A stretch of DNA of 64,000 bases, from NCBI GenBank assembly GCA_026419785.1, contig JAODTK010003887.1, forward strand, positions 62,001 to 126,000, given 5' to 3'. The notes beneath the pieces are model-generated. The model did not search any database and was not told the DNA's origin. It saw only the letters and a program-made list of their open reading frames with translations. This document shows positions 1 to 12,014 of this stretch, piece after piece; the first letter of the stretch is position 1, and every line of letters starts with the position of its first letter. The translations under genes were made by a program, and so were the position numbers. This DNA is from Sclerodactyla briareus (taxonomy: Eukaryota > Echinodermata > Holothuroidea > Dendrochirotida > Sclerodactylidae).

Positions 1-382
1 TCTCAATTCTGCTGGTCGTGTCAGTGTACTTTGACATTTCTGGGGATTGTTTTGGGTTCATGCGATGAGTCTCATTGGTTGGCTGTAAGCAGTCATGTCA
101 GACATATATCTTCCACTTCTCCATGTTCTGGGAAAGTGATCAGATCCTGGGGTTGGTTCACTTATGGTCCTTTGAATGGGACATAAAATTGCGGTCCCAA
201 GAGCAAGTTCGTATTGGTAGAACCCATGCCCCGATATTACTTAGCATGGTCAGAAGAGACAGCAAGTTATCGCCCGTGCTCATCCATGAACAATACAGCC
301 AGGGCTCTTTGTTGAGCCCTGAGTGGATTTCTGAAAAAGGTAGAAAACAAGTCTGAAGCTAATCCTTCTACTATCTCCACAG

Positions 383-534
383 GGAGCGAAACAGAGGATC
401 GACCGGGTGAAGAACGTTGGGGTCACCCAGATGGCCATCCGTAAGATCCGACAGTTTGAGCCGGAGTTCCAGTCTTCAGAGTTTGCCTGGAAGGCTCAGC
501 AGATCTTCATCGATGCCCATAATAATCTTCAAGA
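383..534 (+). CDS. MRPL45: Mitochondrial ribosomal protein L45, internal exon (first seen in window)
   Basis: MRPL45 is a large-subunit mitoribosomal protein with a Tim44-like fold that acts near the peptide exit and inner membrane. The exon follows a pyrimidine-rich acceptor (ctatctccacag) and ends at a gtgagt donor. Read from its first base it is fully open for 50 codons plus two bases and includes the stretches QMAIRKIRQFEPEF and AQQIFIDAHNNLQ. These match the family pattern AIRKIRDFDxxF...AQEIYIxxHxAL. The two leftover bases join the next exon to make Asp, so the splice phase agrees. Earlier exons (mitochondrial presequence and N-terminal part) lie outside the window. The longer open frames on this stretch are in other phases and are not supported. 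Confidence 0.85.
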
Positions 535-1559
535 GTGAGTTGTCTGAGCATTTTTCACCAGCTCGATTAGTTTCACCCAGGGAGGGTTCTACCCTCGACC
601 TTCAAATCCCTCTGGTTCACACCTTTCCACGCTGCATCGACACATGCCCTCCGGGGAGGGGGCTCCGACACCCAAATTTTTAAATGCCATATATCAACCA
701 ATCAAATGCTTTCAATTGGCATTCCAAACTACCTTGTAGGAACTGCCAGCGAACTAGATCCCTGTGTCTTATTTGATGAAGTCACCGTACAGACAAAATG
801 CGAAATGGAAGTGAAGATTAGGCCTGCCCCCCAATTTAATTTGGCATGATAAGAGTTAGTATGGTTAACTCCATATACCGGTCCATGGGTGTGCAAACTG
901 CAGGCCCAGTTGCCAAAGGACCTGCTCGTTCTCCCAGCCCAGCCAACAGTTTCAGTCTACAGAGGACATATCCCCTGTGATGGCAGAAGAATTTTTGGGG
1001 GGTTAATTTGGAGGTAACCTTCAAAAACCAGCAAAAAAAGAATTTTTGGGGGGGGGGGGGGGCAGGTGAACAAAATGTTTTCTCCAGTATTACTGGATCA
1101 CTATTGAAGTATCATGATAAGTTGGTCAGTATTACCATAAGCCGTCTTTCTCAGGTCAAGGGTACTTATGGGTGAATTCTGCGCATATCAATCAAGATGC
1201 TTTCCCCTGCAGGTTGAATTGGGTAAAAAAGAGTATCTGTTTCACTTACTCAACTTACCACATATTGCACTATGCACCCCGCCACACGCCATCGAACATC
1301 TTCTACAGTGGTCCGAGCTGGTATTATAGTTAATGATTAATTGTGCATATGCGGTGTTAATGGATTTCAGGTGAAAACTTAAAAATAAAGGTGACAGTTT
1401 AGCTTTCTTGTGAATTACTAACATTCTTCTACCTGGCACATTATTAACTGCTGCAAAACATTATTAGGGGAGATACTGTGCCACGGGCTTCTTCTGCATT
1501 CTGAGGGGGAGGGGGGGCTAATTGTGTCAATCTACCACAATCTATTCTCTTTTCCACAG
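535..1559 (+). other. MRPL45 intron
   Basis: Intron between two MRPL45 exons, bounded by GTGAGT and a tttccacag acceptor. It holds a long poly-G run near 1048-1062. I see no other gene or recognisable repeat in it. Confidence 0.6.
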
Positions 1560-1608
1560 CTTTGACAAGAACGTGCTGCATTCTCTGGTCACTGAGAAGT
1601 GCTATCCA
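1560..1608 (+). CDS. MRPL45: MRPL45 short internal exon
   Basis: A 49-base exon with a strong acceptor (ttttccacag) and a gtaagc donor. With the two bases carried from the previous exon it reads DFDKNVLHSLVTEKCYP. This corresponds to the family segment xLDxxxLHxLVTExCYPEM in MRPL45 proteins. It ends exactly on a codon boundary. The reading is intact, with no frameshift. The exon is too short to stand out as an open frame, and the call rests on the conserved LVTEKCYP motif, matching splice phase and collinearity with the exons on either side. Confidence 0.8.
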
Positions 1609-4199
1609 GTAAGCTCTTTTTTTTTCACGTTAGATATTCACTGAAATTAAGGAAAGAGTACTTCATCTGGTGCCATTGGAGTTGTTACTTCTCCTATCTG
1701 GTGAAATAAGCAATTTATTGTGCTGAGGGCCACTTACCGTCCACCATCAACAACATGCAGTATGCTAGCTGGCTAGCCTACTGGAACTGGCATAATTTCC
1801 TAACCCAGAGTGGGCACGTGTCCTTCCTGTTTTTTATATATGCCAGCCGACAACTGCTTTGAATCGGCAGTTTGATATCAACCATTTACGACTTTCTAAT
1901 GCTTCAGGACTTTCCTTACCACTATTTTGATTTTTAAATCCAAGTTTCTCGTGTTGTGTGAGCTTTTGTAACAGTTAGGAGTATCAGATTCTAGTTTTCG
2001 GGTGACTTTTTGACGAGGGCTGTCCGATGTTAAGGATCTTTACCTAGCCTCTTGGTTGTTACTCTTACTCCTGGTGCGGTCGGTGATGAGCCAGTTTGGT
2101 GGTGTGCATGCTTACCCTCATACCCATGCATAGGATGTGTGCCATGTGCACTGACAAGTGCACTCACTGAAACAGTTGTCAGGTACAAGAAAGTTCCTCC
2201 GCACGCATCGGAAAATAGGACCTGCTGCCGTTGGTTTGATTGATTTCTAACGGGTTAAGGAGCCAGCTACGCTCATCTTAGAACCCTGGTTGTGTTGATC
2301 GTGGATAAGCACTGGTCGTAACTTACTGTCCTCTCTCGACAGGCTCAGTGATAACGAGGCAGGGTGGTAACTAGATTCCCAAACTGCTCCGGAACCACCA
2401 TTCTACGTCTCCATCCGAAAGAACTAACAGTGAACTCCAGGACCCGATCACTTTCTCAGAACCTGGAGGAGCGGAAGTCCAGTTCAACATGACCTGCTCC
2501 CACCCGACACCACTGCAATGTCCGTATACAACCCCAAAACCCCAGGGAAATCTACTGCATCACAATGAAGACCAAGACTTTCCCCATCGCAACTGCAAGT
2601 GCAGCCACCTAGGGAAAATCATCCTGGGACTGCTGGAATAGTTGGTTGTCAAGTGTCTGCTGTACCACTCTACCATTCTTCCGCCCAGATATCATGATTG
2701 AGTCATTGTAAACCAGGATGTTTATAGACTGACCTGAAACCTTATTTAATTCTAATCTTATCAGGAAAAATCAAAATCTAGGCTCGTAGTCCATAGCTGT
2801 GAGGGGGAGGAGGAGGGGGTGGGGGGGTGGGAGAGAGTGTGATTGCTGTGTTTCTGTCTCTCATGAAGATGCGTCAATGTCATCTGATGAATCCATTGAA
2901 CTTACAATGTGAATAGATTATCTTTGATATCATTTCGTTGGTCACACGTTTTGAAATATTTCCTGGAAATATCATCACATTCGGCATTACATATGAAATA
3001 ATCTTCATCAGTGAGTAAGACGGTCCATGACAGCTTTCACGGAACTCCCCCACTTGGTACGGGTTCCTCGCAGCAGCCAGATCTAGATTCAGGCTTTGAG
3101 ATCTTTTGAAGGGTGCTAGACCGGGTCTTCTTAGGTCGAGCACAGGGGTTTCAGCAATTCCCATGTCATGCCAGTGTTGGAGATTTCAAATTCAGTATGA
3201 GCGAATTCAGACAATGACTAAAAAAACAGCACAGTAGTTCAGCGTGTTTTTGATTATCGATGTTACAATTTTGCATTATTCTGCTACTTTATTTTCAGGA
3301 ATTTTGCCAAGGATTTTTTTTGTGTGGGGCTTGAACCTGGACTTGGACTGAGTCCTTGGGTCCCAGCAGCCGAGACCGAGTCTGAGTCATTGTGTCCTGA
3401 GTCCGAGTCGAATCCTCTTTTGTCCTCTGTCATATTAAAAAGACAACGCCATAGCATTGTAGTATAGATGGTAGGACACTACTAAAGGGGGAGGGGGGAA
3501 AGATGTGGAGGGGGAATGTTAGTGTTCTTACCAACCACTTAGGATGATTGTTCTGTTGAATGTCCCCTCTGTATTGTTTGTGGATAGCCCCCTGCATTGT
3601 TTGGTGATTGTGACTGTAAATAGAAGGGGCTAGAGCTCCCAAAACAGCCCGTTCGACAAAGCAACAGTTTGCAGAACCAAGCCAACATGTTGGATTTTAT
3701 AGCCTGGTTCACCAGAACTACTTAGCTGACAATTAACTCAGGTTTGTTAGTATGTCAAACAGAAGCGCAGAATTTCTTGTGATGCGATGAGTGGAGACAT
3801 ACCAGGGGTGGGTGCCCCACAGTGAGTAGATGGGGTCCTAGTGATTTTGGTGCTGTTCTTATTAATAGTTCATGAGTTGGCAGGGGATCAGCAGCAAGTC
3901 ACGACATGTCATAACTCAACGAACAAACTGTAGTTGGATTTTCGGTCTAAATTTGAAGAAATCACTGAGGTGCCAAAACTACGATGATTACTGATTTTTT
4001 ATACCATAATCTTCATAAGGGGACGGGCTTAATTCAATCCTGTAGGCAAGGAATGCACAAAGCCATTGGTTTTATGTTTTAGGTTGATATGTAATAATTT
4101 TTTCTTTAAATTCCTTCATATCAATCGGTTAGAGAATGATGGATTGCTGACAAATGGAAAATGCCTTATCAGCTGATATGTCGGTCTCTGTGATTCGAG
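1609..4199 (+). other. MRPL45 intron
   Basis: A 2.6-kb intron. Around 2371-2640 there is an 88-codon stop-free stretch rich in Pro, Ser and His that I do not recognise. A GA/G-rich simple stretch lies at 2800-2840, and 3320-3420 has low-complexity GAGTC-type words. No second gene is convincing here. Confidence 0.5.
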
Positions 4200-4345
4200 G
4201 GGAATGGTGACAGGCTAAGGTATAAGACAATACGATGGAGGTTCCTGGAGTCCTGGAGAAGCCTAGGGTTGTCCATGTACGCTGTCGGATATGATGGCCA
4301 AGGCAACCTGTCTGCACAAGTAACTGTAAGGATGCACAGAAACAG
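4200..4345 (+). CDS. MRPL45: MRPL45 internal exon with apparent single-base deletions
   Basis: The exon begins after an AG at 4198-4199 and ends at a gtaagg donor. From the first base the frame reads GNGDRLRYKTIRWRFLES, matching the family's NRYKTIRWxFxESLEPPRVV. One base is then missing: the next frame reads LEKPRVVHVRC, exactly the conserved following segment. Further one-base slips are needed near 4291 and 4302 to reach NLSAQVTVRMH, and a last one near the donor to reach the Gln that precedes the next exon. The exon is 146 bases, and four added bases give 150, the expected multiple of three. The conserved splice sites and unbroken neighbouring exons favour sequencing deletions over decay, but a pseudogene remains possible. 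Confidence 0.8.
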
Positions 4346-6442
4346 GTAAGGAAAACATAAGCATGTTATTGGGTATATACAAGTTCAAGCTGGGGACCAA
4401 GTGACAGTAGGGGTGTTGCATATGAAAAATGACGCATATCTGCATAGTCCCAGTTGAATCACCTATAGTCCCATGAACAGGTAGCTGGGCAACAATTCAG
4501 CTGAGTTTCTGGTGAGTCCCCAGTCAGTACATAGTAGTGGCAGTACTCATAAAATCCTCCGCTGAAACTGCAAATTGGGCATATCTTGTTTTTTTTTTTT
4601 TTTTTTTCTGAGGTTGAAGAGGTCAACAAATAGTATTCCTTGAACAGATACCGAACGAATATACAGGAAAAAAATGCCATGCAAAACTTAGGAATACTGC
4701 AGATAATTACACATTTAATGTCTAACAGTGGTTAATGTATTCATTGATGGCCCTCCTATTGAATGCATTTGTACGACCCATCATCCCATGCCACATATTT
4801 TCTACAAACAAGACACAGGTGTAAGTGACATGTCCAAACCACCAAAATATTGTTGTTTCGATTAGCTAAAAGCAAATCTCTCTATAACCTGGACACATCA
4901 CAGAGGAGGGAGGGGAGGGGGTGGGGCAATAGACCCGTATGCCACTGCATTTGCGCCTAAGTAGCAAAAGACGGACGGTAATATTCGGAATAAACTTATC
5001 GAATCTATTCCACATACTCTACTTCCCCTTATCTACCATGCACCACCCCAAAATACTTAGGGTCTGGCTTTTCACAGAAGTACTGGGTAACAAACCCTAT
5101 CGCCCATCTCTTTTTGCTAGAATATTCGTCTGATTAGTCCAGTGTGTGCTACATACTAAATTAGAGAATTTCAACCAACGAAGTTTTGGCAGCTAATTAG
5201 CAGAAAGGTGGAGGTAGTGTTCTGATGTAATTCATTGAAGTGTGCCATCATCATCAGATTTTTGTCGGCATGAACAAAGTTCAGAAACATTTAGTTATTC
5301 CACTTTGTTGTGCGTAATTTGCGTCAAACCACTTTACTGTTAGCAGGATTTCTCCCCAAACCATCTAATTGATGATTGGATAGTCTAATGTACCTAATTC
5401 AGGCGAGTTGCTGGGGTGTGGTCTATGTTTAGTCGCAAGCAAGACTATCAGTATCGGTTCAAGACCACACTTGTTCAGATTCAAGCCAGGGTTTTGAGGA
5501 ATTAATGTTTGCCAATTCCACTTTGATGCGTTGTCACATGAACGTTGCCTTTAATCATTGTAGAAAATGACAATGTTGAACACTATGTATTTAGGTTACT
5601 GATAGTTCTCCATTTTTGAGGACAGGTGGCCTTTTGATCAAAGTGTGGTCGGTTCGGTTCTGACTGCGATGGTCCGTGGACAACGGGCACTTTATCTCAC
5701 TCGTCTCTATCACACCAGGTCCCCATTGGTACCTATGGGTGTGGCCTGTGTTCACATTTGTGTTTTTGGGTACGACGGCACATGCTTAGGCCTTCGGTGT
5801 TAGGCCTTGTCTCTCATCGATAGTTAGCCCCCTGCACTAGGGTTATAGTGCAACGTCCCGCTGTGGTGCTCACCCCACATCCCTCGGTTTGTTTTCCCCT
5901 AGGGTTTCGTCAGGGGCCTTCCCTCCCCCTTCCGTCGGCGTGATGCAGAAACCGTGAGAAAGAAAAGAGCAGAAAAGTTCACGTGGGAGATTGTTTTAAC
6001 AAGGTATTCTTCGCACAAAAAATGGCGGCAGAGAAGGATGAGTTGAATGGAGTAGTTGCGTTTCTCCTCGCTTCCTCCTTTTCGCTGAAAAAGCCAGGTC
6101 TGTGTGGAGGGTGAGTGTACCAATGACCAGGGGGATCAAATTCTGAAGCACTTTGAGGCCCTGAATTCCGAAAATAAGGCGCTTATCAAATCGCAGACAT
6201 GATCAATATTATGCTGTGTCCTTGGATGGTGCTGGGGGATATGCGGTTATAGGAAATGTTACCTGAAACACAAGGGATCTCTAGGGGGTGGACGAAAATA
6301 GGCCCAATGGTATGCATCCCTTTTATAGGAGATAATCTTTAAAGTGAGAATGACTGATATGTATATATGCCAATGTTTAGGTATATGGCCGTCGACTTAC
6401 CCAGCTATTCCATGACTCAACCAATTGCGATCTCTTTGTCAG
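4346..6442 (+). other. MRPL45 intron
   Basis: A 2.1-kb intron ending at ctctttgtcag. It contains a poly-T run (about 4591-4608), a G-rich stretch near 4905-4925, a segment near 5340 that resembles the 8-kb repeat family (gcaggatttctc), and the SINE-like segment described separately. Confidence 0.6.
5605..5880 (+). repeat. tRNA-derived SINE-like segment
   Basis: The stretch around 5645-5725 reads ggttcggttctgactgcg, then a segment like ggacaaGGCACTTTATCTCAC, then caccaggtccccattggtacc. This order (a B-box-like GGTTC, GGCACTTTA, then ACCAGGT...GGTACC) is what I know from tRNA-related SINE tails that are common in marine invertebrate genomes. The match is by recall of the motif order, not by alignment. 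It lies inside the last visible MRPL45 intron. I cannot define the ends or a target duplication. Confidence 0.5.
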
Positions 6443-6694
6443 ACACTTGCTATCTATGATCGCTTCGGCCGATTGGAGGTTGGCAACAAGAACACCCTAA
6501 AGATGTTTCTGGAGTACATGGTGATGGAGAGAAACACCTCCCAAATGCCTATGGGACCATGGGCCTCCAACGGAGAAGATTGTCCACCCTGGGCCACGCA
6601 CAGAGAACCCATCGCCAGGACAGTGTGTTGCCAAAAGAGCAAGAAGCCCCTGAATCAGAGGACAAAAGCCCCTGATCAGAGACCAAGCCCATGA
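6443..6694 (+). CDS. MRPL45: MRPL45 terminal coding exon
   Basis: After the acceptor ctctttgtcag the frame opens with TLAIYDRFGRL, a near-exact match to the QTLAIYDRFGRLM segment of animal MRPL45. It continues with FLEYMVMER (family: VLEYVVFEK), then GPWASNGEDCPPWA, where the family has GxWRLHxKIVPPWAP. A pair of compensating slips probably garbles the first part of that segment: another phase around 6574-6600 reads KIV just before PPW. REPIARTV matches the xxPIxKTV segment. The reading stops at TGA 6692-6694, but another phase past 6640 gives an acidic tail (EQEAPESEDKSP), so the exact C-terminus is uncertain. Confidence 0.88.
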   Translation, partial: TLAIYDRFGRLEVGNKNTLKMFLEYMVMERNTSQMPMGPWASNGEDCPPWATHREPIARTVCCQKSKKPLNQRTKAPDQRPSP

Positions 6695-7495
6695 GGTCAA
6701 ACAGCAAGAGAGCCTCCTCCGGAGAGTCATAAGACGAGGTCTGTTTGGATCAACGTGGCTCGCTTCTGCAGGCCAGGTTTGGGGAATATGGACCGCGGAG
6801 TCTGCCTGGTTCTAGGGAGGTGGTGAACTGAAGGGAAGAATTGCCACCGTTCCACAGCTTGCAGATGCTATGTAACACTGGTGTTATTAGGTTGCCAACA
6901 ACAACTCCAGCCTATAAACAACCTATGCTCAGCTGCCACCGATATCCCTGGCTCGTGGAATGCAATGAGCTTTATGCCAACTCGGATATCAACAAATCCA
7001 AACTGCTCCACTTTGGCCCACGAAGGGAGGTTGTGGAGTGCATTATGGCCTCTCCGACTGAGCAGATTGCCCATTTGGGGGATTTCGTGCATGTGCAGTG
7101 CCAGTTATCTGAAGTGAGACAAGATGCCACTGATTCTATAACTTCGTTGTTGTCAAGATGCTCTGAGTTGCGGGCAGGTCCCAAACAAGTTTAATGAAGA
7201 ATAGATTTTTGTCAATCAGTGGGAAAACTTGCATCTGGAATGATTAGATTTGACCAAAGGGCATTATTTAATAGAGCATAAATTGTACTTTTCACACTTC
7301 ACTGAGGGAAATGAGCGGTGAAATAGTTTGGCTACATAGCGGACCAGGTGAAAATGAGTCCCTAAATCAGTTTGTTTAGACCTCAGTGTAGTGAGTCATT
7401 GTAGTTTATTCCTGTTTTTACAACCACCAAATGAAATAGAGAAAACAAGAAAACCTGCGGAAATATGTGTACAGGAATGAATAAAAGTTGAATGG
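6695..7495 (+). other. Likely MRPL45 3' UTR with candidate poly(A) signal
   Basis: Sequence after the MRPL45 stop. An AATAAA lies at 7480-7485, with further AATAAA words near 7645 and 7704. A 117-codon open frame at 6841-7194 (starting MPPFHSLQML) falls here. It overlaps open frames on both strands and I recognise no domain in it, so I treat it as chance within the transcript rather than as a gene. Confidence 0.35.
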
Positions 7496-7984
7496 ATACA
7501 GTGCATGTATTTAATCCCAACCCTGTATGCTTCATTATGCTGTATCTTGGGGTCAAGTACTACTTATGTTTCTCTAGTGAACTGGATAGGCTTGCAATGG
7601 GAATGATAGGTTATGGATATTTACGGCATATTGAGAAGCTGCCAAATAAAATGCTTCCTTGTTCTAGCTAGTCTTGCTAAGTTTTGGCATATGGTTTTGA
7701 CCTAAATAAATAGTTCCTTCTTGTAAAATGTAGAGGTTGAATTGCTGGAGGCCAGTCAAAGAAACGAAAAAAACAAAAATCTATAAGACAAATCCCAGAC
7801 GTTATTGGAACGATTATGTGTTAAGAGACAAAATGGTGAACGACCCTCGAGGACAGTGGAGAGCGGCTTGGGAGAACCACTACACTGCGCATGAATGATT
7901 TTTGTCTCGCCGGAATGAATTCAGGAAGAGAACTTACGTGCGTCACTTTGGCGCTGTGAGGTGTGGGTATGTGGTGGTGTGTGT

Positions 7985-8930
7985 ATGTCACATTTCTGGT
8001 TAGCAGGATTTCTCACAAACCGTGCAGGCCGTTTATGAGCAAGAAAAAATGGGTATCACAGGGTTGGGTGTACAAGATTTGATTAGATTTGGGCAGCAAA
8101 GTCATTATCTAAGTGGGTGTTAGCCATTTATGTAATTTATGTTTGAGCTCATTAGCAAGATCATGCAAGAACCGTATGTGTACAGTGATGTAGTTTGGCA
8201 GTAGGACCTGGATGACAGGTAGAGGAACTGAATTGATTTTCAGCGTAAAAATGCTACGAAGGGTGGTCTAATTTTAACAATTTCATGCAATTTTTCAAGT
8301 TCGTCAGAGTTCACGAAACTTGGTGGATGTGGATTACCATGGTTTCTGAGACAATTTAAAAGTGAAGTCGGGGCACTGGAGGTCATTTGATGTGTCTGAT
8401 TTGCATTAATTTTTTTTTTTCTTTATTTATATTATTTGAAGTTTGTTGGATTTCACAAACTGGTAGGTATCCACCTTGATCCTGATCATTTTAAGATACA
8501 GCTGGGTCAGTAGAGGTCATTGCATTGTGCCTAATTGCATAATTTCTCAATATCCAACTTGTTAAGACTTTCGCCAAACTCAGTCGGTATGGTCCATTAA
8601 CATTTTCTGGATCTGATATGTTTGATGTTTCATGAAATTGAATCCATCATATAATAGCGTCTGTTAGAATAAATCACCGAGGAATGAGTAAACCATTGCT
8701 CCTGTGACAATTTTATGCTCTTATAAGCTCATTGTATGTGCCAATTTGCGTAAATTTATTCGATTTCCAACTTGGTAAGAATTCGCCAAACTCAATAGGT
8801 TATGGTCCAAACATTTTCTGAACTGATGTGTTGATGTTCATGAATTGATTGAAATCCCTCGATATAATAGCTTGTGTTAGAATGAAGCCTGAGGAACGAG
8901 TAAACACATAGCTCCTGTCGGACCAATTCC
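7985..8930. repeat. AT-rich dispersed repeat with internal tandem duplication
   Basis: A degenerate repeat with words such as gttagcaggatttctc, cacgaaacttggtggatg and gaggtcatt. Two diverged copies of one unit are visible at about 8549-8715 and 8762-8925. Both contain tccaacttg-taaga, ttcgccaaactca, atggtcca-aacattttctg, a gatgttcatgaa segment and taatagc-tgttagaat. The period is about 213 bases. No coding capacity is evident. Related GAAACTTGGT words recur at 40.3 and 53.4 kb. Confidence 0.6.
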
Positions 8931-9049
8931 CACCACTGCTGTTATAAGTGCCAACAAGCAACCCTCTCTACCCACCCAATTGTATTAGGTTCATCAGACC
9001 TACAAAAATACTGCCAGAATTTTCTTTCCTCTCTTCATTGCCTTAGGAT

Positions 9050-9780
9050 GCATGCCCAACACCCCCCCCCCCCAGATAGGGCCTGATTGCACTGCATTTA
9101 CCTACTTTGTGCATACAATGCCAAAACTGCATAATGTCCTGAATAAGACATCTTCCCTCTTACGACAGCCCACAGTACTTTATAGGGGCTTACAGGGTCA
9201 AAGAGCCAGGCCCATCATCTGTTCATCACCTATGTTTGTTTATTCCTGGTTACTTGAGAATGGGTCTGTGACTGTGGTTGCTATAATATGTCAAATTATA
9301 TGCCAAAAATAGGCAATTAATAGATGGACAAATGTGGAGGTTTCCTAAGATATTATTTTGGAACATCACTGGACTCTGCATGGGGATTAGTTGTTGGTGT
9401 GTGGGGAAGGCAGGGGAGGTGTTTGCTGCCTGGCAGGGGGGGGGCGGGCATGTCCTAGCTGCTTGGAAAATAAAAGGCAATGAATAATCAAGGAAATTTT
9501 GATATTAAAAGGCAAAGAGCAGGGGGTAAGGGGATTTGGGAACATTCCAAGGGGATTTTGGGTCAAGAAGTGAGTTGACTGAGCAAGAAAACTTTATTCA
9601 AATTGGGTATTTATGGAGAGAGAGTGGAGGGGGGGGGGGCCATGAAAAACAAAGGATAGCAATTAAGAGAGCTGTCTAATAAGAGTAAACTTATTGGTCG
9701 GGTATCTTGGGAATTCGTTAGAAATTTTGTGTATTTGTGAAAAGATGTGATGTTCGTTGACATGACAATGGTCTGCATGA
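9050..9780. other. No gene seen; G- and C-run stretches
   Basis: Contains a C-run at 9061-9072, G-runs near 9437-9448 and 9628-9640, and otherwise AT-rich sequence. No splice-bounded coding pattern or known repeat was recognised. Confidence 0.4.
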
Positions 9781-9936
9781 ACTAGTTAGTTGTGTAAGTG
9801 TGTAAGTGTAGTGAATATAGAAGACCACCGATCTCAACCAGGCGAGATACTTTTGGCGATCGCCTGGTGGTTCTTTGTTCGCAAAGCAATCTATGTCGTC
9901 AGGTTGTTGTGTGTCGTGCGTGTATGCGTGGTGTGG

Positions 9937-9957
9937 TCTGTCTGTCTGTCTGTCTGT
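9937..9957 (+). repeat. (TCTG)n microsatellite
   Basis: Five tandem TCTG units, flanked by GT-rich sequence. Confidence 0.8.
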
Positions 9958-10821
9958 GACACTGCCTGGGGACTAACTCAAGAGGAAGCGTTGAATACGA
10001 CTGAACTTGGGTAGATAGTCTGTCATGGTGAGAAGGTGTGCACTTTTGTTTCAGTGCCGATCTCACTATATTCATGAGTGGGCCGAGGTCAGAAGCAAAA
10101 TAAAAAAATGTCAAGTATCAACCGGGTGTCCGTTTCCCGTCAAACCTGTTCGGTGGACATCAGGAGGAGTGTAATAAAACGGTGTATTGTTGGGTCCTTC
10201 ACTATTCATAAGAGGGCGGGGCTTGGAGTCGTTTTGCGTGAATCTTGTGGGAGCACGATGAGTGGAAGAGGAAGAGATAGTTACTCCGATACTTGGTGGA
10301 TGAATGCGCCATATGTGCGTAATGGGTGGTCAGTATTGTTCTAGTGTTGATTCATTAATTAGGGATTTGATGCCATCAGTGTCGAACTTTCTCCTTCTTC
10401 TTGGGGAATGGATGAATTACAATTCAATCATATTGCAAATGCAAATATATCTCTTCACAACTATTCCTGGAGAATACCATGTCCACACAAAAATGTGTGG
10501 TTTATTTGTATCTCGAGAACAGATGCCGACTTAGCGGCCATTAAATCAGTCAATAGGTAGTTACAAGGTGGTGTGGGAGGGTGCTCAATCTGTAGTCTAT
10601 AAATTCTGAGCCCCAGCTTCCTCCGGCCAATGGGGGCAACGATGAGAAGGACGGACGTGAATAGGCTCATGAGTGATTTCTCACGACGAGCTCTGTGACA
10701 ATGCTACTAATTTCGTCACAGACAGGTTCAAGAGGGCCACATACAGTTACTGGGAGGTCCATCAAATCTCCCGTTCCATTATACGGGTTAGTAGCTGCGC
10801 AAGCAGCGCCCAGTGGCCCGA

Positions 10822-11010
10822 CAGGGCGGCGATTTGTGTTGGCGTTTGGGGCACGGACAAGATAGAATACCATCTAAGCGGGCGCCACCACTGGTGGCGC
10901 GTAGCGTACAAGGAAATTTTCATTTGCCAGGACCCCCTAGGATTGCAGGAAACGGCACTTCCCATGCCTCATGGGACAGTCGGAAGCATTCCTAACATTG
11001 TATCAAGTGC
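10822..11010 (+). mobile_element. hAT-like family A, 5'-end fragment
   Basis: Starts CAGGGCGGCGATTTGTGTTGG and continues through the shared subterminal palindrome ggcgccaccactggtggcgc at 10881-10900, the gtagcgtacaaggaaa segment and a gaccccctaggattgcagg segment. The same order is seen in the full copy at 12165-13838. Similarity fades after about 11010, so this is either truncated or a related element with a different interior. No matching far end or target duplication was found. Confidence 0.6.
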
Positions 11011-12014
11011 GAGGGAAGAGTTTCTAAAGCAGGTTGAGCATTTTTGGGTGTGCTAAAAACGTTATGTGAGGAGGCACTTGAAAAAGTCGGGCGGTCACGA
11101 CCCCGACCACCAGTGGTTGGTCCGGATTCAGGACTGGGGAAAACTTCATTTTACAGTCGGTGGCAACTGCATGCATGGACTATTGTTGAAATATGTCAGG
11201 TCACATGAAAGTGAGTCATGATACCCACAAGTTAGGGTCAGCTACCAAGATCTGATCAATGCATGCTTACGCAGTATACAGCCACGAGACTAGGGTATGG
11301 AAGCAGGAAAGTGTGTGTCACGGTGTGTTTGTGGGGGGGGGGGGCATGACCTCGCCGGGAAACCAATCTATGTTGAAGAATTAATAGCAATGGGAGCATC
11401 CCAAAATGTGGGGGGAACGTACCCAGGATTGACGTCCATGCTTGGAAGCCACATCAGCTTGTTCCGGGGTGCTATCATTCATGTTTTTTATGGTACGAAG
11501 GATCGTGTTTTACATACCGAATTAGTGACAGTGTCGAATACCGTTCGGATTACAACGAAATGGGCCTAATATCTTCGATAATTAAATAACTAGACGAAAC
11601 GCTGTTAAAATGGCCAGTATAACATTTATTCATATCTCGTGGCATGTCTTCAACTTCTTTCCCTCAAATATAAGTTTAATTAGGCTTTGTGTTATTTCCT
11701 CAGAGATCGAATTATGTTTATGAATAGAAACATTAACTTGATAGCCAGTTACGTCGCCATTTGAATGTTGCCACTTTGAAAAAGTTGTCAGCCTATTGAA
11801 AGGGCTTTAAATATTAAGTAGATGTCCTTGGTAGGTCATACTTGGTATGGAGTTCGCCATAGATGATCCCTATGGTTTTTAGGTCTGGTCCAAGTTCATA
11901 TGAGGTCAACAGAGTTCAAAGTCTAAACACCTTGTAAGCAGGATAACTAGACCAAAGTGTAGAAGGCCCATACAATCACTACGTAATCCATTCCAATTCC
12001 TCTAAGTCACTTTT
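11011..12014. other. No gene seen
   Basis: Mixed sequence with a poly-G run at about 11330-11343. The open frame at 11297-11569 crosses that G-run and shows no recognisable domain. The end of this stretch (11790-11960) is AT-rich with spaced words like ggtcatacttggtatgga, suggestive of a decayed family J copy. Confidence 0.35.

Noticed and set aside
2340..2646. Segment considered as MRPL45 exon 3 (weak ITMKTK and EVQFNMTC readings)
   Set aside because: The segment at 4200-4345 matches the family far better and fits the splice phases. The 2.4-kb readings are too weak to keep.
6841..7194. 117-codon frame downstream of MRPL45
   Set aside because: Four overlapping frames exist on both strands, no domain is recognisable, and it sits where the 3' UTR should be.
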